Shown here: in pieces, positions 33,705-42,351 of the stretch | Layout of the letters: every line of letters starts with the position of its first letter | How positions within the stretch are numbered: position 1 is the first letter of the stretch | Source of the DNA: Amycolatopsis jejuensis | GTDB taxonomy: Bacteria; Actinomycetota; Actinomycetes; Mycobacteriales; Pseudonocardiaceae | Length of the DNA stretch: 64,000 bases | Assembly (NCBI RefSeq): GCF_000717335.1 | Contig: NZ_JNYZ01000020.1 | Location: 186,001-250,000, forward strand | Direction: 5' to 3' | Translations under genes and position numbers: made by a program | Notes under the pieces: model-generated | Databases searched by the model: none | Told to the model about the DNA's origin: nothing | Seen by the model: the letters and a program-made list of their open reading frames with translations, nothing else

Positions 33705-35096
33705 ATGCGATCCGGAACGTTCAAGAGAAATACGGCTCGTGCAGGCCACTCCCATAGAACGATCAGGCGAGTAGCGGTCGCCGGCGCGTTCGGTAGCACC
33801 CTCGAGTACTATGACTTCTTTCTGTACGGATCCGCTTCCGCGCTCATTTTCCCAAAAATCTTCTTTCCGGCATTCGATCCACTTGTCGGCACCATCCTGT
33901 CATTCGCCACGTTCTCCGTCGGCTTCATCTCGCGTCCACTTGGCGCCGTGATATGTGGTCACTACGGCGACCGACTGGGGCGTAAGACAATGCTTACCAT
34001 CACTTTGCTGGTGATGGGCTTTGCGACAACAGCCATCGGGTTGTTGCCGACGTATGACAGCGTCGGCATTTTAGCACCCTTGCTTCTCGTCTTCTTGCGG
34101 TTCCTTCAGGGACTTTCGTTCGGAGGCGAGATCGCCGGATCGGCTCTTATGTCGGTCGAGCATGCACCGCCGGAACGACGTGGGTTCTGGGGTGCCATGC
34201 CTTTCGCCGGCTCTCCCCTCGGGCAAGCCATCGCGTCCGGAACCCTGCTCACGATGGTTTTGTCATTGCCACCGCAAGAGATGCTCAGCTGGGGTTGGCG
34301 AGTCGCCTTCTCCTCGAGCCTGGTACTGGTCGTGATCGGACTCTATGTTCGGCTTCGCCTCGTCGAGACGCCGGTATTCGAGGCGATGCGGCAACAACGG
34401 ACCGAGCTACCCCGCGTCCCACTTCTCGAAGCGGTCCGGCGAGAACCAGCACAGTTGCTGCGCAACATCGGTATCCACCTCGGGGTCACCGTCACTTACT
34501 ACCTGATGACGGTCTGGTCCCTGTCCTACATGACCACGACCGTCCGAATGTCGGAAGGCGCGGTCCTGACCGCGGCCGTGATCGCCAATGCCGCACTGGT
34601 CGGGACGTCCGTCCTGGCCGGCGCTGCTTCGGACAGATTCGGCCGTCGGCCGGTGGCCATTGTGTGCGGCATATGGACCATTGCCGCGGTCTACCCCTTC
34701 TTCGGCCTCGTCCAGACCGGTGGCCTCATGCTCGCCGCGCTGGGAATATTTTTGCTCGCCGCACCTTCGATGGCGCTCTATGCCATCGAACCGGCGTGGT
34801 TCTCCGAGCTGTTCCGTCCGTCGATCCGGTTCACTTGCTTCGCCGTTCCGATTGCCGTCTCGACGGTGATCGGCGGCTCGACCGGACCGATCCTCGCCAC
34901 CGAGCTGCTCGCCGCATTCGACGGCCGCCCGTGGGGCGTCTGCCTGCTCGTTGCCGCTGTCGGTGCCATCGTTACCGGGTGTGCGTACTTCACCCGTGAA
35001 ACGTTTCGCGACAGCCTTCTCGACAATCACCAGGCGGAGACCTTCGGCCGACCGCCGGCTGCACAACAAGAAGCCCGTGGTGCGGCGGGTGCGTAG
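33705..35096 (+). CDS. MFS transporter of the metabolite:H+ symporter (MHS) family, 463 aa
   Basis: Twelve predicted membrane segments. The first loop holds GALGS-like GAFGSTLEYYDFFLYGSASA, and the MFS signature GHYGDRLGRKTML is near residue 85. The layout matches MHS symporters (ProP, shikimate, alpha-ketoglutarate types), which import carboxylates, betaines or related osmolytes. ATG 33705 has GGAGG nearby; the longer frame upstream is not coding. It is the first island gene past the scars and precedes the xsc cluster, so it may import the sulfonate precursor. Its GC content is somewhat lower than its neighbours. Confidence 0.9.
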   Translation: MRSGTFKRNTARAGHSHRTIRRVAVAGAFGSTLEYYDFFLYGSASALIFPKIFFPAFDPLVGTILSFATFSVGFISRPLGAVICGHYGDRLGRKTMLTITLLVMGFATTAIGLLPTYDSVGILAPLLLVFLRFLQGLSFGGEIAGSALMSVEHAPPERRGFWGAMPFAGSPLGQAIASGTLLTMVLSLPPQEMLSWGWRVAFSSSLVLVVIGLYVRLRLVETPVFEAMRQQRTELPRVPLLEAVRREPAQLLRNIGIHLGVTVTYYLMTVWSLSYMTTTVRMSEGAVLTAAVIANAALVGTSVLAGAASDRFGRRPVAIVCGIWTIAAVYPFFGLVQTGGLMLAALGIFLLAAPSMALYAIEPAWFSELFRPSIRFTCFAVPIAVSTVIGGSTGPILATELLAAFDGRPWGVCLLVAAVGAIVTGCAYFTRETFRDSLLDNHQAETFGRPPAAQQEARGAAGA

Positions 35097-35130
35097 CAGG
35101 CCCCTCCAGCACCACGAGAGAACAGTGCGC

Positions 35131-35167
35131 GGCCGGCGAGGTGCTCGGCGCGAGCACCTCACCGGCC
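35131..35167 (+). terminator. Hairpin terminator after MHS transporter
   Basis: GGCCGG-C-GAGGTGCTCG (35131-35147) pairs with CGAGCACCTC-A-CCGGCC (35151-35167) around a 3-base loop. There is a single mismatch between the 10-bp and 6-bp stems. Confidence 0.8.
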
Positions 35168-35533
35168 GGGGGCGACGGCTGCGCTGGTTCGAACGTCGGC
35201 TGTGACCGGAACGAGAGACTGGCACGTGCACGTCGATACGAGGCGCGCCGAACCAGACAGCGTGCCATCCCGAAGACAGTCTTGGTCAATGGGACAAACG
35301 TCCGCCGAGGGGTTCTGGTCGTTCACCAATGGCAGGGCGCCTGCTCGTCGAGGTACTTTGGCAAAATAGAGAGTGTCGAGATAACCCGAGCCATGCGAAC
35401 CGACTCGTATCCCGACTGATCTGCGGTAAAGATTTCCGACAATCCGGCAGAGCGGGTCACCAAGGTCTTCCGATACTTCTCTGCACATCCCTCGAAGTCT
35501 TGTGACCCAACGGCGAATCGGAGTTGTTGTGCT
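35168..35533. other. Leader/promoter region of the xsc cluster
   Basis: About 365 bases of lower GC with no supported gene. It presumably carries the promoter for the dehydrogenase-xsc-pta transcript. I found no convincing symmetric operator in it. Confidence 0.55.
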
Positions 35534-36433
35534 ATGCATAAATGCGCATTCATCGGACTGGGCAACATGGGACTGCCCATGGCGCAGAATCTGGTCCGGG
35601 CAGGATTCGAGGTCCGCGGTTTCGACCTGAGCGAGGATGCGCTGGTCGCGTTCGCCGAGAGCGGCGGGCAGCGCGCGGCGTCGATCGCCGCGTGCGTCGA
35701 GGGGGCCGACGTCGTCGTCACCATGCTGCCCAGCTCACCGCATGTCGAAAAGGTGATCGCCGGCCCGAACGGGGTGCTGGACAACGTGGGCCCGGATTGC
35801 CTGCTGATCGAGATGAGCACGATCGCCCCGTCGGTCACCCGGCGCGTCGCCGCTGAGGCCGCCGGGCGGGGCGTGGCCCTTGTCGATGCTCCCGTGAGCC
35901 GTGGCCAAGCGGCGGCGATCTCGGGAAATTTGCTGATCATGGCGGGCGGACCGGATGATGCCGTCAAGCGCGCCCGCGCCGTGCTCGAGGTGCTCGGTGA
36001 TGAGATCATCCACGTCGGCGACACCGGAAGCGGTGCCGTGACAAAGCTGGTCAACAACATGATTGTCGGGTCGATCCTGGCCGCGACGGCCGAAGGCCTT
36101 GTTTTTGGCGTACGGCTGGGAGTACAAGCGGACGCAATCGTCTCCGTCCTGCGCACCGCCTCAGGTGGCAGCTGGCTGCTGGACAACATGTATCCCCGTG
36201 CGCTCAGGGGCGATTTCTCACCGGGGTTCTTCGTCCAGCACATGGGAAAGGACCTCGACCTCGCCATCGCCGAGGCCGACACGCAAGCACTGTCCACGGC
36301 CATGAGCAGGACTGCACGCAGCCTCTTCAGCGCGGTCCAGGAACAGGGAATGGGCACCCTCGACTGCACCGCAGTTTTACGCCACCTCGAGGAACTCGCC
36401 GACGTAGAGGTGCGGACTACCGGAAAAGGCTAG
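35534..36433 (+). CDS. HIBADH-family NAD(P)-dependent dehydrogenase, 299 aa
   Basis: The N-terminal Rossmann motif is FIGLGNMGLPMAQNLVRAG (7-25). The substrate motif DAPVSRG is near residue 120 and the catalytic Lys is in GAVTKLVNNM near 172. The family interconverts 3-hydroxyacids and semialdehydes: 3-hydroxyisobutyrate, tartronate semialdehyde, and in sulfoglycolysis sulfolactaldehyde/DHPS. It precedes xsc by 41 bases, so a sulfonate such as sulfoacetaldehyde/isethionate or a C3 sulfonate is a plausible substrate. That assignment is by context only. Confidence 0.88.
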   Translation: MHKCAFIGLGNMGLPMAQNLVRAGFEVRGFDLSEDALVAFAESGGQRAASIAACVEGADVVVTMLPSSPHVEKVIAGPNGVLDNVGPDCLLIEMSTIAPSVTRRVAAEAAGRGVALVDAPVSRGQAAAISGNLLIMAGGPDDAVKRARAVLEVLGDEIIHVGDTGSGAVTKLVNNMIVGSILAATAEGLVFGVRLGVQADAIVSVLRTASGGSWLLDNMYPRALRGDFSPGFFVQHMGKDLDLAIAEADTQALSTAMSRTARSLFSAVQEQGMGTLDCTAVLRHLEELADVEVRTTGKG

Positions 36434-36474
36434 ATCCACATTCGGTTCAGGCACGATTCACGGAGGAATTCTTG

Positions 36475-38211
36475 ATGGCCAACTCTCAGAAAATCACGGC
36501 CAGTGAAGCGTTCGTCGAGGCACTGGTTGCAGAGGACGTCGACATCGTTTTCGGCCTCGTCGGGTCCGCATTCATGGACCCGCTGGACCTCTTCCCGGCG
36601 GCGGGTATCCGCTTCATCCCGGTGCGACACGAGCAGAATGCCGCGCTGATGGCCGAGGGTTATGCCCGGGCCAGCGGGAAGATCGGCGTCTGCGTCGGCC
36701 AGAACGGGCCGGGGGTGACCAACCTGGTGACGGGCGTCGCCGCCGCCTATCTCAACCACACCCCCGTCGTGGTGATCACGCCGAGCGTGACGAGCGCGAG
36801 CGAGGGGCGCCGGGCGATCCAGGAGATCGACCAGATGCCGCTGTTCGCCCCGATCGTCAACGATCAGATCCGGCTGAACCGGCCGGATCGCATGTCCTGG
36901 GCAATGCACAACGTTTTCCGGTCGGCGGCGACATTGCGGGGGCCGGCTCAGATCGACATCCCGCGCGACTTCTGGTATGGGGAGTTCGAGGAGGTCCCCC
37001 TCACCAGGGAAGCCTACCGGGTCGAGCGGGCCGGCACCGGGGCCGCTCGCGCCGACGTCGCCAAGGCGGCAGAGGTTCTGCGCAACGCCAAGAACCCGGT
37101 AATCCTCGCGGGCCTGGGCGTCGTCGAGGCCGACGCGTCCGCCGACGTCGCCGCTCTGGCCGAACGTCTCGGAGCCCCGGTGGCCGCCGTGTACCTGCAC
37201 AACGATGCGTTCCCGGCGAGTCACGAGCTGTCCGTCGGGCCGATCGGCTATCAGGGCTCGAAGGCGGCGATGCGGCTCATTTCCGAGGCCGATGTCGTAC
37301 TGGCCCTCGGCACCCGGCTCAACGAATTCGGCACGATCGCCCAGTACGACTTCGATTACTTCCCGCAGAACGCCAAGCTGATCCACAACGAAATCGACCC
37401 GCTGAACCTGGGCAGGCTGCGAGCAATCGAAGTCGGCCTGGTCGGGGACGCGGGCGCCGTCGTCGGGCAGCTGCTCGAGGCCATCCCGCACGGACCGGAT
37501 GTGCAGATCGTCGCGGACCGCCGGGCGCGGATCGCCGCGGAGAAAAAGAAGTGGGTCGAGGAGCTTCGGGCCCTGTCGGCAAGTGACGACGCGGATCCGA
37601 TCGATCCCCGGCGAGCGCTCAGGGAGGTCACCTCGGCCCTTCCCGCGGACTCGGTCGTCGCGACCGATGTCGGCAACGTCTGTGGTACCGCCAACGGCTA
37701 CCTGGAGTTCGAATCCGGCCGCAGGTTCCTCTCCGCCGGCACCCTCGGCGGGATCGGCGTGGCGTACTCGACCGCGCTCGGGGCCAAGCTCGCGTGCCCG
37801 GACAAGCCCGTGCTTTCGTTCTCCGGCGACGGAGCCTGGAGCATGACCATTCAAGAGACAATGACTGCCGTCACCGAGAACATCCCGGTCGTCGCAGTGG
37901 TTTTCGACAACGCGATCTACGGGGCCGAGCAACGCAACCAGGTGGACTACTTCGATCGGCGGCTGTTCTTCACCAACCTCGACAACCCCGACTTCGCACA
38001 GATTGCGCGTGACATGGGCGCGGTCGGAATCTCGGTGAACGAGCCGTCCGCGATCGCACCGGCGATCACCGAGGCCATCGAGTCCGAACGTCCGGCCGTG
38101 GTCCAGATTCGGGTGAACGGCGACAAGCTCAGCGAGCCCTACCGTCGCGACGCATTCCGCTTTCCGACCCGCTACCTGCCCAAGTACGGGGGTGCGGCGC
38201 CCCATGCCTGA
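36475..38211 (+). CDS. xsc: Sulfoacetaldehyde acetyltransferase (Xsc), 578 aa
   Basis: A TPP enzyme with the Xsc-like N-terminus VFGLVGSAFMDPLDLFPAAG, the catalytic Glu53 in RHEQNAA, GQNGPGVTN near 77, and the C-terminal TPP motif GDGAWSMTIQE ending in VVFDNAIYGAEQ. Xsc converts sulfoacetaldehyde and phosphate into acetyl phosphate and sulfite. The phosphate acetyltransferase gene follows with an overlap, which fits that product. Glyoxylate carboligase was considered because an HIBADH gene is adjacent, but that enzyme lacks the catalytic Glu seen here. ATG 36475 has GGAGG eight bases upstream. Confidence 0.85.
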   Translation: MANSQKITASEAFVEALVAEDVDIVFGLVGSAFMDPLDLFPAAGIRFIPVRHEQNAALMAEGYARASGKIGVCVGQNGPGVTNLVTGVAAAYLNHTPVVVITPSVTSASEGRRAIQEIDQMPLFAPIVNDQIRLNRPDRMSWAMHNVFRSAATLRGPAQIDIPRDFWYGEFEEVPLTREAYRVERAGTGAARADVAKAAEVLRNAKNPVILAGLGVVEADASADVAALAERLGAPVAAVYLHNDAFPASHELSVGPIGYQGSKAAMRLISEADVVLALGTRLNEFGTIAQYDFDYFPQNAKLIHNEIDPLNLGRLRAIEVGLVGDAGAVVGQLLEAIPHGPDVQIVADRRARIAAEKKKWVEELRALSASDDADPIDPRRALREVTSALPADSVVATDVGNVCGTANGYLEFESGRRFLSAGTLGGIGVAYSTALGAKLACPDKPVLSFSGDGAWSMTIQETMTAVTENIPVVAVVFDNAIYGAEQRNQVDYFDRRLFFTNLDNPDFAQIARDMGAVGISVNEPSAIAPAITEAIESERPAVVQIRVNGDKLSEPYRRDAFRFPTRYLPKYGGAAPHA

Positions 38212-39166
38212 CCAGCTGGTGCGGAAGGCGAACGAAGGTCCGGCGACTGCGGCCGAGGTACGCGAACGGATGCGGTCTCGCGGAGCGTACCGGCCGGCCT
38301 GGATCGCGGTACCGGAGTACGACTCCGGCCTGGTCCGCGACGCGGTCAAGGTTTTCACCAGCAGGTACGGGGGCCGCGCGGTGGTCATCGCGCCGGGCGG
38401 CCCCGCTGACGGCGGCCACCTCGACCTGGCCCAAGCGGCCGGGCCGGGGCGGGTGCGGTTCGTCGCCCCTCCCCAAGACGACTACCCGGAGAGCCGGCTG
38501 CGGTGGGCGATGCAGCTGGTCGCCCGCGGTGAGGCCGGCGGGGTCGTCGCCGGCGCGACCACCTCCAGTGCCGCGGTACTGCGCGCCGCCCGGCAACAGC
38601 TGGCCGGAAAGACCGGGCAGCAATGGATGAGCGAGGCGGTCCATCTCGTGGCCGACGGCCGGGTCATGGCCTTCGCCGACATCGCCGTCACCCCGGAACC
38701 GACAGCGGGACAGCTGGCAACGATCGCCGACGACACCGCTCGGCAGTTCACCAGGCTGACCGGAATCCCGGCCGTCGTGGCGATGCTGTCGTTCAGCACG
38801 CACGGGAGCGCACGGGGGGCGGCCGTCGAGAAAGTACGCGCTGCGGCAGATCTGCTGCGCCGGCGACGTCCCGAACTCGTGGTGGACGGCGAACTCCAGT
38901 TCGACACCGCATATTCGACCCGAGTGGCCCGGGTCAAAGCTCCGGCGTCGGCGGTCGCGGGTGCGGCGAACGTGTTCGTCTTCCCTGACCTGAACTCGGC
39001 CAACATCGGCTACAAGATTGCCCAGTTCCTGGGCGGATCCGAGGTACTTGCCATGGTGCCGGCGGGCCTGCGGTGGCCGGTGGTCGACCTGTCGCGCGGG
39101 TCGCAGGTCGACGACGTCGTCTCCGCGCTCTGCGTGTGCGCTGCGCTTTGCTCCACGGCCACCTGA
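38204..39166 (+). CDS. pta: Phosphate acetyltransferase, 320 aa
   Basis: The PTA/PTB fold is clear from AMLSFSTHGSARGAAVEKVR (about 195-214), LVVDGELQFDTAY and AANVFVFPDLNSANIGYKIA near the C-terminus. The enzyme turns acetyl phosphate plus CoA into acetyl-CoA. The ATG at 38204 overlaps the xsc stop by eight bases, so the two are translationally coupled. Together they funnel the two carbons of sulfoacetaldehyde into central metabolism. The C-terminus (ALCVCAALCSTAT) is unusually cysteine-rich. Confidence 0.88.
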   Translation: MPDQLVRKANEGPATAAEVRERMRSRGAYRPAWIAVPEYDSGLVRDAVKVFTSRYGGRAVVIAPGGPADGGHLDLAQAAGPGRVRFVAPPQDDYPESRLRWAMQLVARGEAGGVVAGATTSSAAVLRAARQQLAGKTGQQWMSEAVHLVADGRVMAFADIAVTPEPTAGQLATIADDTARQFTRLTGIPAVVAMLSFSTHGSARGAAVEKVRAAADLLRRRRPELVVDGELQFDTAYSTRVARVKAPASAVAGAANVFVFPDLNSANIGYKIAQFLGGSEVLAMVPAGLRWPVVDLSRGSQVDDVVSALCVCAALCSTAT

Positions 39167-39299
39167 CGGTTGTGCACGTGTTTGTACCGGTGACCAAATG
39201 TGCACTCCAGGATGTTAGCCCGCGGTCGATTGTGCAGTGCCGAATACCGCCATAGTCTTTTACTTATTGCGAACTACAGTTTTCAATTCGGGAGCAGCA

Positions 39300-40037
39300 A
39301 TGGCTGATACGACGCTAGACGAGATTCTGCACGGCGATCGGGACGCGGTCTCCGGGAACCGCTTCCTCGACCTCATGCTCGAACGTCGTACGGAGTTCTG
39401 GAACAACAAGCCGGCCACGGAGCGGACTCACTATCAAGGTTTCGAGAATCAGAGTGACGCGGCGATCAAGGCCCGCTTGCTGATCCAATGCCACGCCGAG
39501 ATCAGCGCCGGAGACATCCCGCTACAGATGCTCGACTACATTCCCTGGCTGGATCTGAAGGCCGATTTCGCCCGGCAGGTCCACGACGAGTTCGTGCACT
39601 TCAAGCTCATTCGCGACTATCTCTACCGGCACTTCGGCGAGACCTATCCAGGTGACTACCAACCGCCGTTCCAGGAGTGGAAGGACCTGCTGAGCCTTGC
39701 GCAGACCGGAGACTTCCAGGTTTCGGTGGATGCGGCCACGAAGGTCGTCGCCCGCTCGGTCGTCCTCCAGTTCGCGGTCGAGGGATGGGATGTGGAGTTC
39801 ATCCATCCGGAGTTCATGAAGGAGATCGAGTATTCCAACCCGGAGATGTTCGAGATTTTCGAATCGCGGATCATCACGGACGAGCAGCTGCACGCCGAGA
39901 ACGGCGAGCGCGTGCTCGTCCGCTGCGACGGACATCGCGAGCTGCAGCAAATCGCGATCCGGAACTTGGATCTTGCCTTGGATTACCACCATCGCGCCAA
40001 CGCGGCATATCAGGACTTTTTCGACAAGCTGTCCTGA
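39300..40037 (+). CDS. Ferritin-like di-iron protein, putative oxygenase, 245 aa
   Basis: The spacing of helices and acidic residues fits a four-helix di-iron carboxylate site: Glu67 (CHAEISAGD), Glu97-x-x-His100 (DEFVHF), Glu161 (FAVEGWD) and Glu195-x-x-His198 (DEQLHAENGE). I do not recognise a named family. The small size differs from AurF, BoxB and PaaA. ATG 39300 has GGGAG upstream; an earlier ATG adds 21 poorly conserved-looking residues. The next genes encode a Rieske ferredoxin and a fused ETF, which look like its electron supply. The AT-rich 130 bases before it may be a separate promoter. Confidence 0.72.
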   Translation: MADTTLDEILHGDRDAVSGNRFLDLMLERRTEFWNNKPATERTHYQGFENQSDAAIKARLLIQCHAEISAGDIPLQMLDYIPWLDLKADFARQVHDEFVHFKLIRDYLYRHFGETYPGDYQPPFQEWKDLLSLAQTGDFQVSVDAATKVVARSVVLQFAVEGWDVEFIHPEFMKEIEYSNPEMFEIFESRIITDEQLHAENGERVLVRCDGHRELQQIAIRNLDLALDYHHRANAAYQDFFDKLS

Positions 40038-40086
40038 GAATTGCCGCAGTGCCGTGGACGTTCGATGATGGAAGGGGTCGATTCGA

Positions 40087-40440
40087 GTGAAGGTGAAGCT
40101 CGGTACCCGGGAGGAAATCACGGTGGCGGGTGGCCGGATCCGGGTCCGCTCATCCGAGTACGACATCCTCGCGGTCGAAATCGAGGGCGAAGTGTACGCA
40201 GTCGAAAACCTGTGCTCGCACGCCGGAGTGTCGATGCACAACGGGCGGCTGCGCGACTTCACGCTGACCTGCCCGTCTCACCTCGCCCAGTTCGACGTCC
40301 GGGACGGGGCGGTCCGGCGGGAGCCCCTCGAGGGAGACCCGGAAAACGTGTGTCCGCAGCGGGTGTTTCCGGTGACGAGCGACGGTGAGCTGCTCTTCGC
40401 CGAGGTCCCGGACGGGATGGACTGGAAATGGTTCGACTGA
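40087..40440 (+). CDS. Rieske-type [2Fe-2S] ferredoxin, 117 aa
   Basis: Cys43-Ser-His45 and Cys62-Pro-Ser-His65 form a standard Rieske cluster in a small soluble protein without membrane segment. Such ferredoxins donate electrons to oxygenases, including di-iron ones (toluene monooxygenase TmoC type). It starts with GTG at 40087, 49 bases after the di-iron gene, and precedes the ETF fusion by 37 bases. No dedicated NAD(P)H reductase gene is present in this cluster. Confidence 0.9.
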   Translation: MKVKLGTREEITVAGGRIRVRSSEYDILAVEIEGEVYAVENLCSHAGVSMHNGRLRDFTLTCPSHLAQFDVRDGAVRREPLEGDPENVCPQRVFPVTSDGELLFAEVPDGMDWKWFD

Positions 40441-40477
40441 GGAGGCGTCCGCCTCCACACGAGTTGGGAGTTGTTCC

Positions 40478-42310
40478 GTGCGCGTTGTCGTGTGCGTCAA
40501 GCAGGTGCCCGTCGTGGCCGCGATGCGGTTCGACAAGAAGCGCCTTCGCATGAAGCGCGAAGGGGTTCCCCTGGAGCTCAACTCGGCGGACGTGCGAGCC
40601 ATGCGGGGAATCGTCGACCGGCTCGCCGAGGCCGGTGGTGAGCACGAGGTCATCGCGCTCACGATGGGACCGGCGTCGGCGACGCGGGTGCTGACCGACT
40701 GCCTCGCGATGGGGGCGACCCGGGCGGTGCACCTTTCCGACGGTGCCTTCGCCGGGTCGGACACCATCGCGACCGCCCGGGTGCTCGCCGCGGCAGTACG
40801 GCAGCTGGGACCGGTCGACCTGATCCTCTGCGGGCGGGCAAGCACGGACGCCGAGACCGGCCAGGTCGGGCGGCAACTGGCGGAGCTGCTCGACTGGCCA
40901 CAGACGACCGAGGTCTGCCGGTTGACAATCGGCGCCGATCCCCGACCGTCCGCGCACATCGCGTCCGAGCCGGAGAGTGCCGAAACGGCAATCGCGCTTC
41001 CTGTGGTCGTCACGGTGGCCGAAGACTTCGGGCCGGAGCGCTACCCGACCCGGCAGGAACGCGAACAAGCCGGCGGCGCGGCGATCGAGGAACTCCGGCT
41101 GGTCGACCTTGCCGTGCCGCGGTGGGCGTGCGGGGTCGCCGGCTCGCGGACCGAGGTGCAAGGCCTGGCGAAGGTGGAGACGATCCGCAAGGGTGAGATG
41201 TTCGACGTCGCCGATCCCGCCACCACCTCGGCGTTTCTCGCCGACTGGTTGATCGCAGCCGGGCTGCCCACGGGGAAGCACGACCACCGCCAGGACCTCG
41301 TACGCATTCGGGCGACGGTCGCGTCCGGCGGTCCGGCGGTCTGGGTCCTCGCCGACCTCAGCCGCGGCAAGGCAGCACGAGGAGACCTGGAGCTCGTCGC
41401 CAAGGCACATGAGCTGGCCGGACTCCAAGGCGGTCACGTGGTGGCGGTGACAGTCGGGGTGGCCGACGTCGAAGGCGCTGCCCGGGAGCTTGCTGCGCAC
41501 GGCGCGGACCGCGTCCTCGCGCTCCAGGGTCCCGCGGTCACTCCGAGCACAGTGCCGATCCACGTCACCGAACTCGCCCGTGCACTCCAGAATGCCCGAC
41601 CACGATCGGTGTTGTTCTCCTCGGCGGGCGCCGGACCGGATCTCGCCGCCCGGGTCGCGGCCCGGCTCGATCTGGGACTGACAGCTGACTGTGTCGACCT
41701 CTCTCTTGGCCACGACGGAGAACTGGTCCAGCACAAGCCCGCCTTCGGCGACTCTGTCGTCGCCATGATCAGGTCGACCCGGCTCCCGGAACTGGCCACC
41801 GTCCGGCCTGGAGTGTTTGCCCAGGCCGACCCTGACCGATCCCGCACCGCCGAGGTTTCAGCCCACCGCTCGGACCTGTTCACCGATGTCGAGGGTGCGG
41901 AAATCGCCGAGGACAGCGACGATGCCGCGGACCACTTGCTCGAGGCCGGTTTCGTCGTCGGGGTGGGCACCGGCATCGGTTCTGCGGACCTCCTCCCGGC
42001 TGTCCAGGCGATCGCCGGGGCGCTGGACGGAGCCGTCGGGTGTACCCGGCCAGTTGCCGACCGGCACTGGCTCCCCCGGCGGCATCAGATCGGCCTCACC
42101 GGTCAGTGCATCGCCCCGCAGGTCTATCTGGCGCTGGGGGTCCGGGGAGCCTACGAGCACTTGTGCGGGGTGCGCCGCTCCGCTGCCGTCGTGGCAGTCG
42201 ACAACGACCCCGATTCGCCGATGTTCGAGCATGTTGATCTCGGTGTGGTGGCTGACGTCCGGGAACTTGTGCCCCGGCTTTTCGCTGACCTGCGACAGCG
42301 GCTCGCGTAG
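40478..42310 (+). CDS. Electron transfer flavoprotein, beta and alpha fused in one chain, 610 aa
   Basis: The first 250 residues are ETF-beta (VVVCVKQVPVVAAMRFDKKR, LILCGRASTDAETGQVG). From about 275 the chain continues as ETF-alpha, with VWVLADLSRG, and ends in the FAD domain (GLTGQCIAPQVYLALGVRGA, then YEHLCGVRRSAAVVAVDNDP). Normally the subunits are separate genes. A GTG at 40478 fits the beta N-terminus. In context it may carry electrons between an unidentified dehydrogenase and the Rieske ferredoxin/di-iron protein, or from them to the respiratory chain. Confidence 0.9.
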   Translation: MRVVVCVKQVPVVAAMRFDKKRLRMKREGVPLELNSADVRAMRGIVDRLAEAGGEHEVIALTMGPASATRVLTDCLAMGATRAVHLSDGAFAGSDTIATARVLAAAVRQLGPVDLILCGRASTDAETGQVGRQLAELLDWPQTTEVCRLTIGADPRPSAHIASEPESAETAIALPVVVTVAEDFGPERYPTRQEREQAGGAAIEELRLVDLAVPRWACGVAGSRTEVQGLAKVETIRKGEMFDVADPATTSAFLADWLIAAGLPTGKHDHRQDLVRIRATVASGGPAVWVLADLSRGKAARGDLELVAKAHELAGLQGGHVVAVTVGVADVEGAARELAAHGADRVLALQGPAVTPSTVPIHVTELARALQNARPRSVLFSSAGAGPDLAARVAARLDLGLTADCVDLSLGHDGELVQHKPAFGDSVVAMIRSTRLPELATVRPGVFAQADPDRSRTAEVSAHRSDLFTDVEGAEIAEDSDDAADHLLEAGFVVGVGTGIGSADLLPAVQAIAGALDGAVGCTRPVADRHWLPRRHQIGLTGQCIAPQVYLALGVRGAYEHLCGVRRSAAVVAVDNDPDSPMFEHVDLGVVADVRELVPRLFADLRQRLA

Positions 42311-42351
42311 CCTCAAGCCGGACAACCGCTCAGGAGAACGGGGGTGCCGGG

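Noticed and set aside
36475..38211. Glyoxylate carboligase with tartronate semialdehyde reductase at 35534
   Set aside because: Glyoxylate carboligase lacks the TPP-activating Glu, which is present here in RHEQ. The N-terminus matches Xsc and a phosphate acetyltransferase gene follows.
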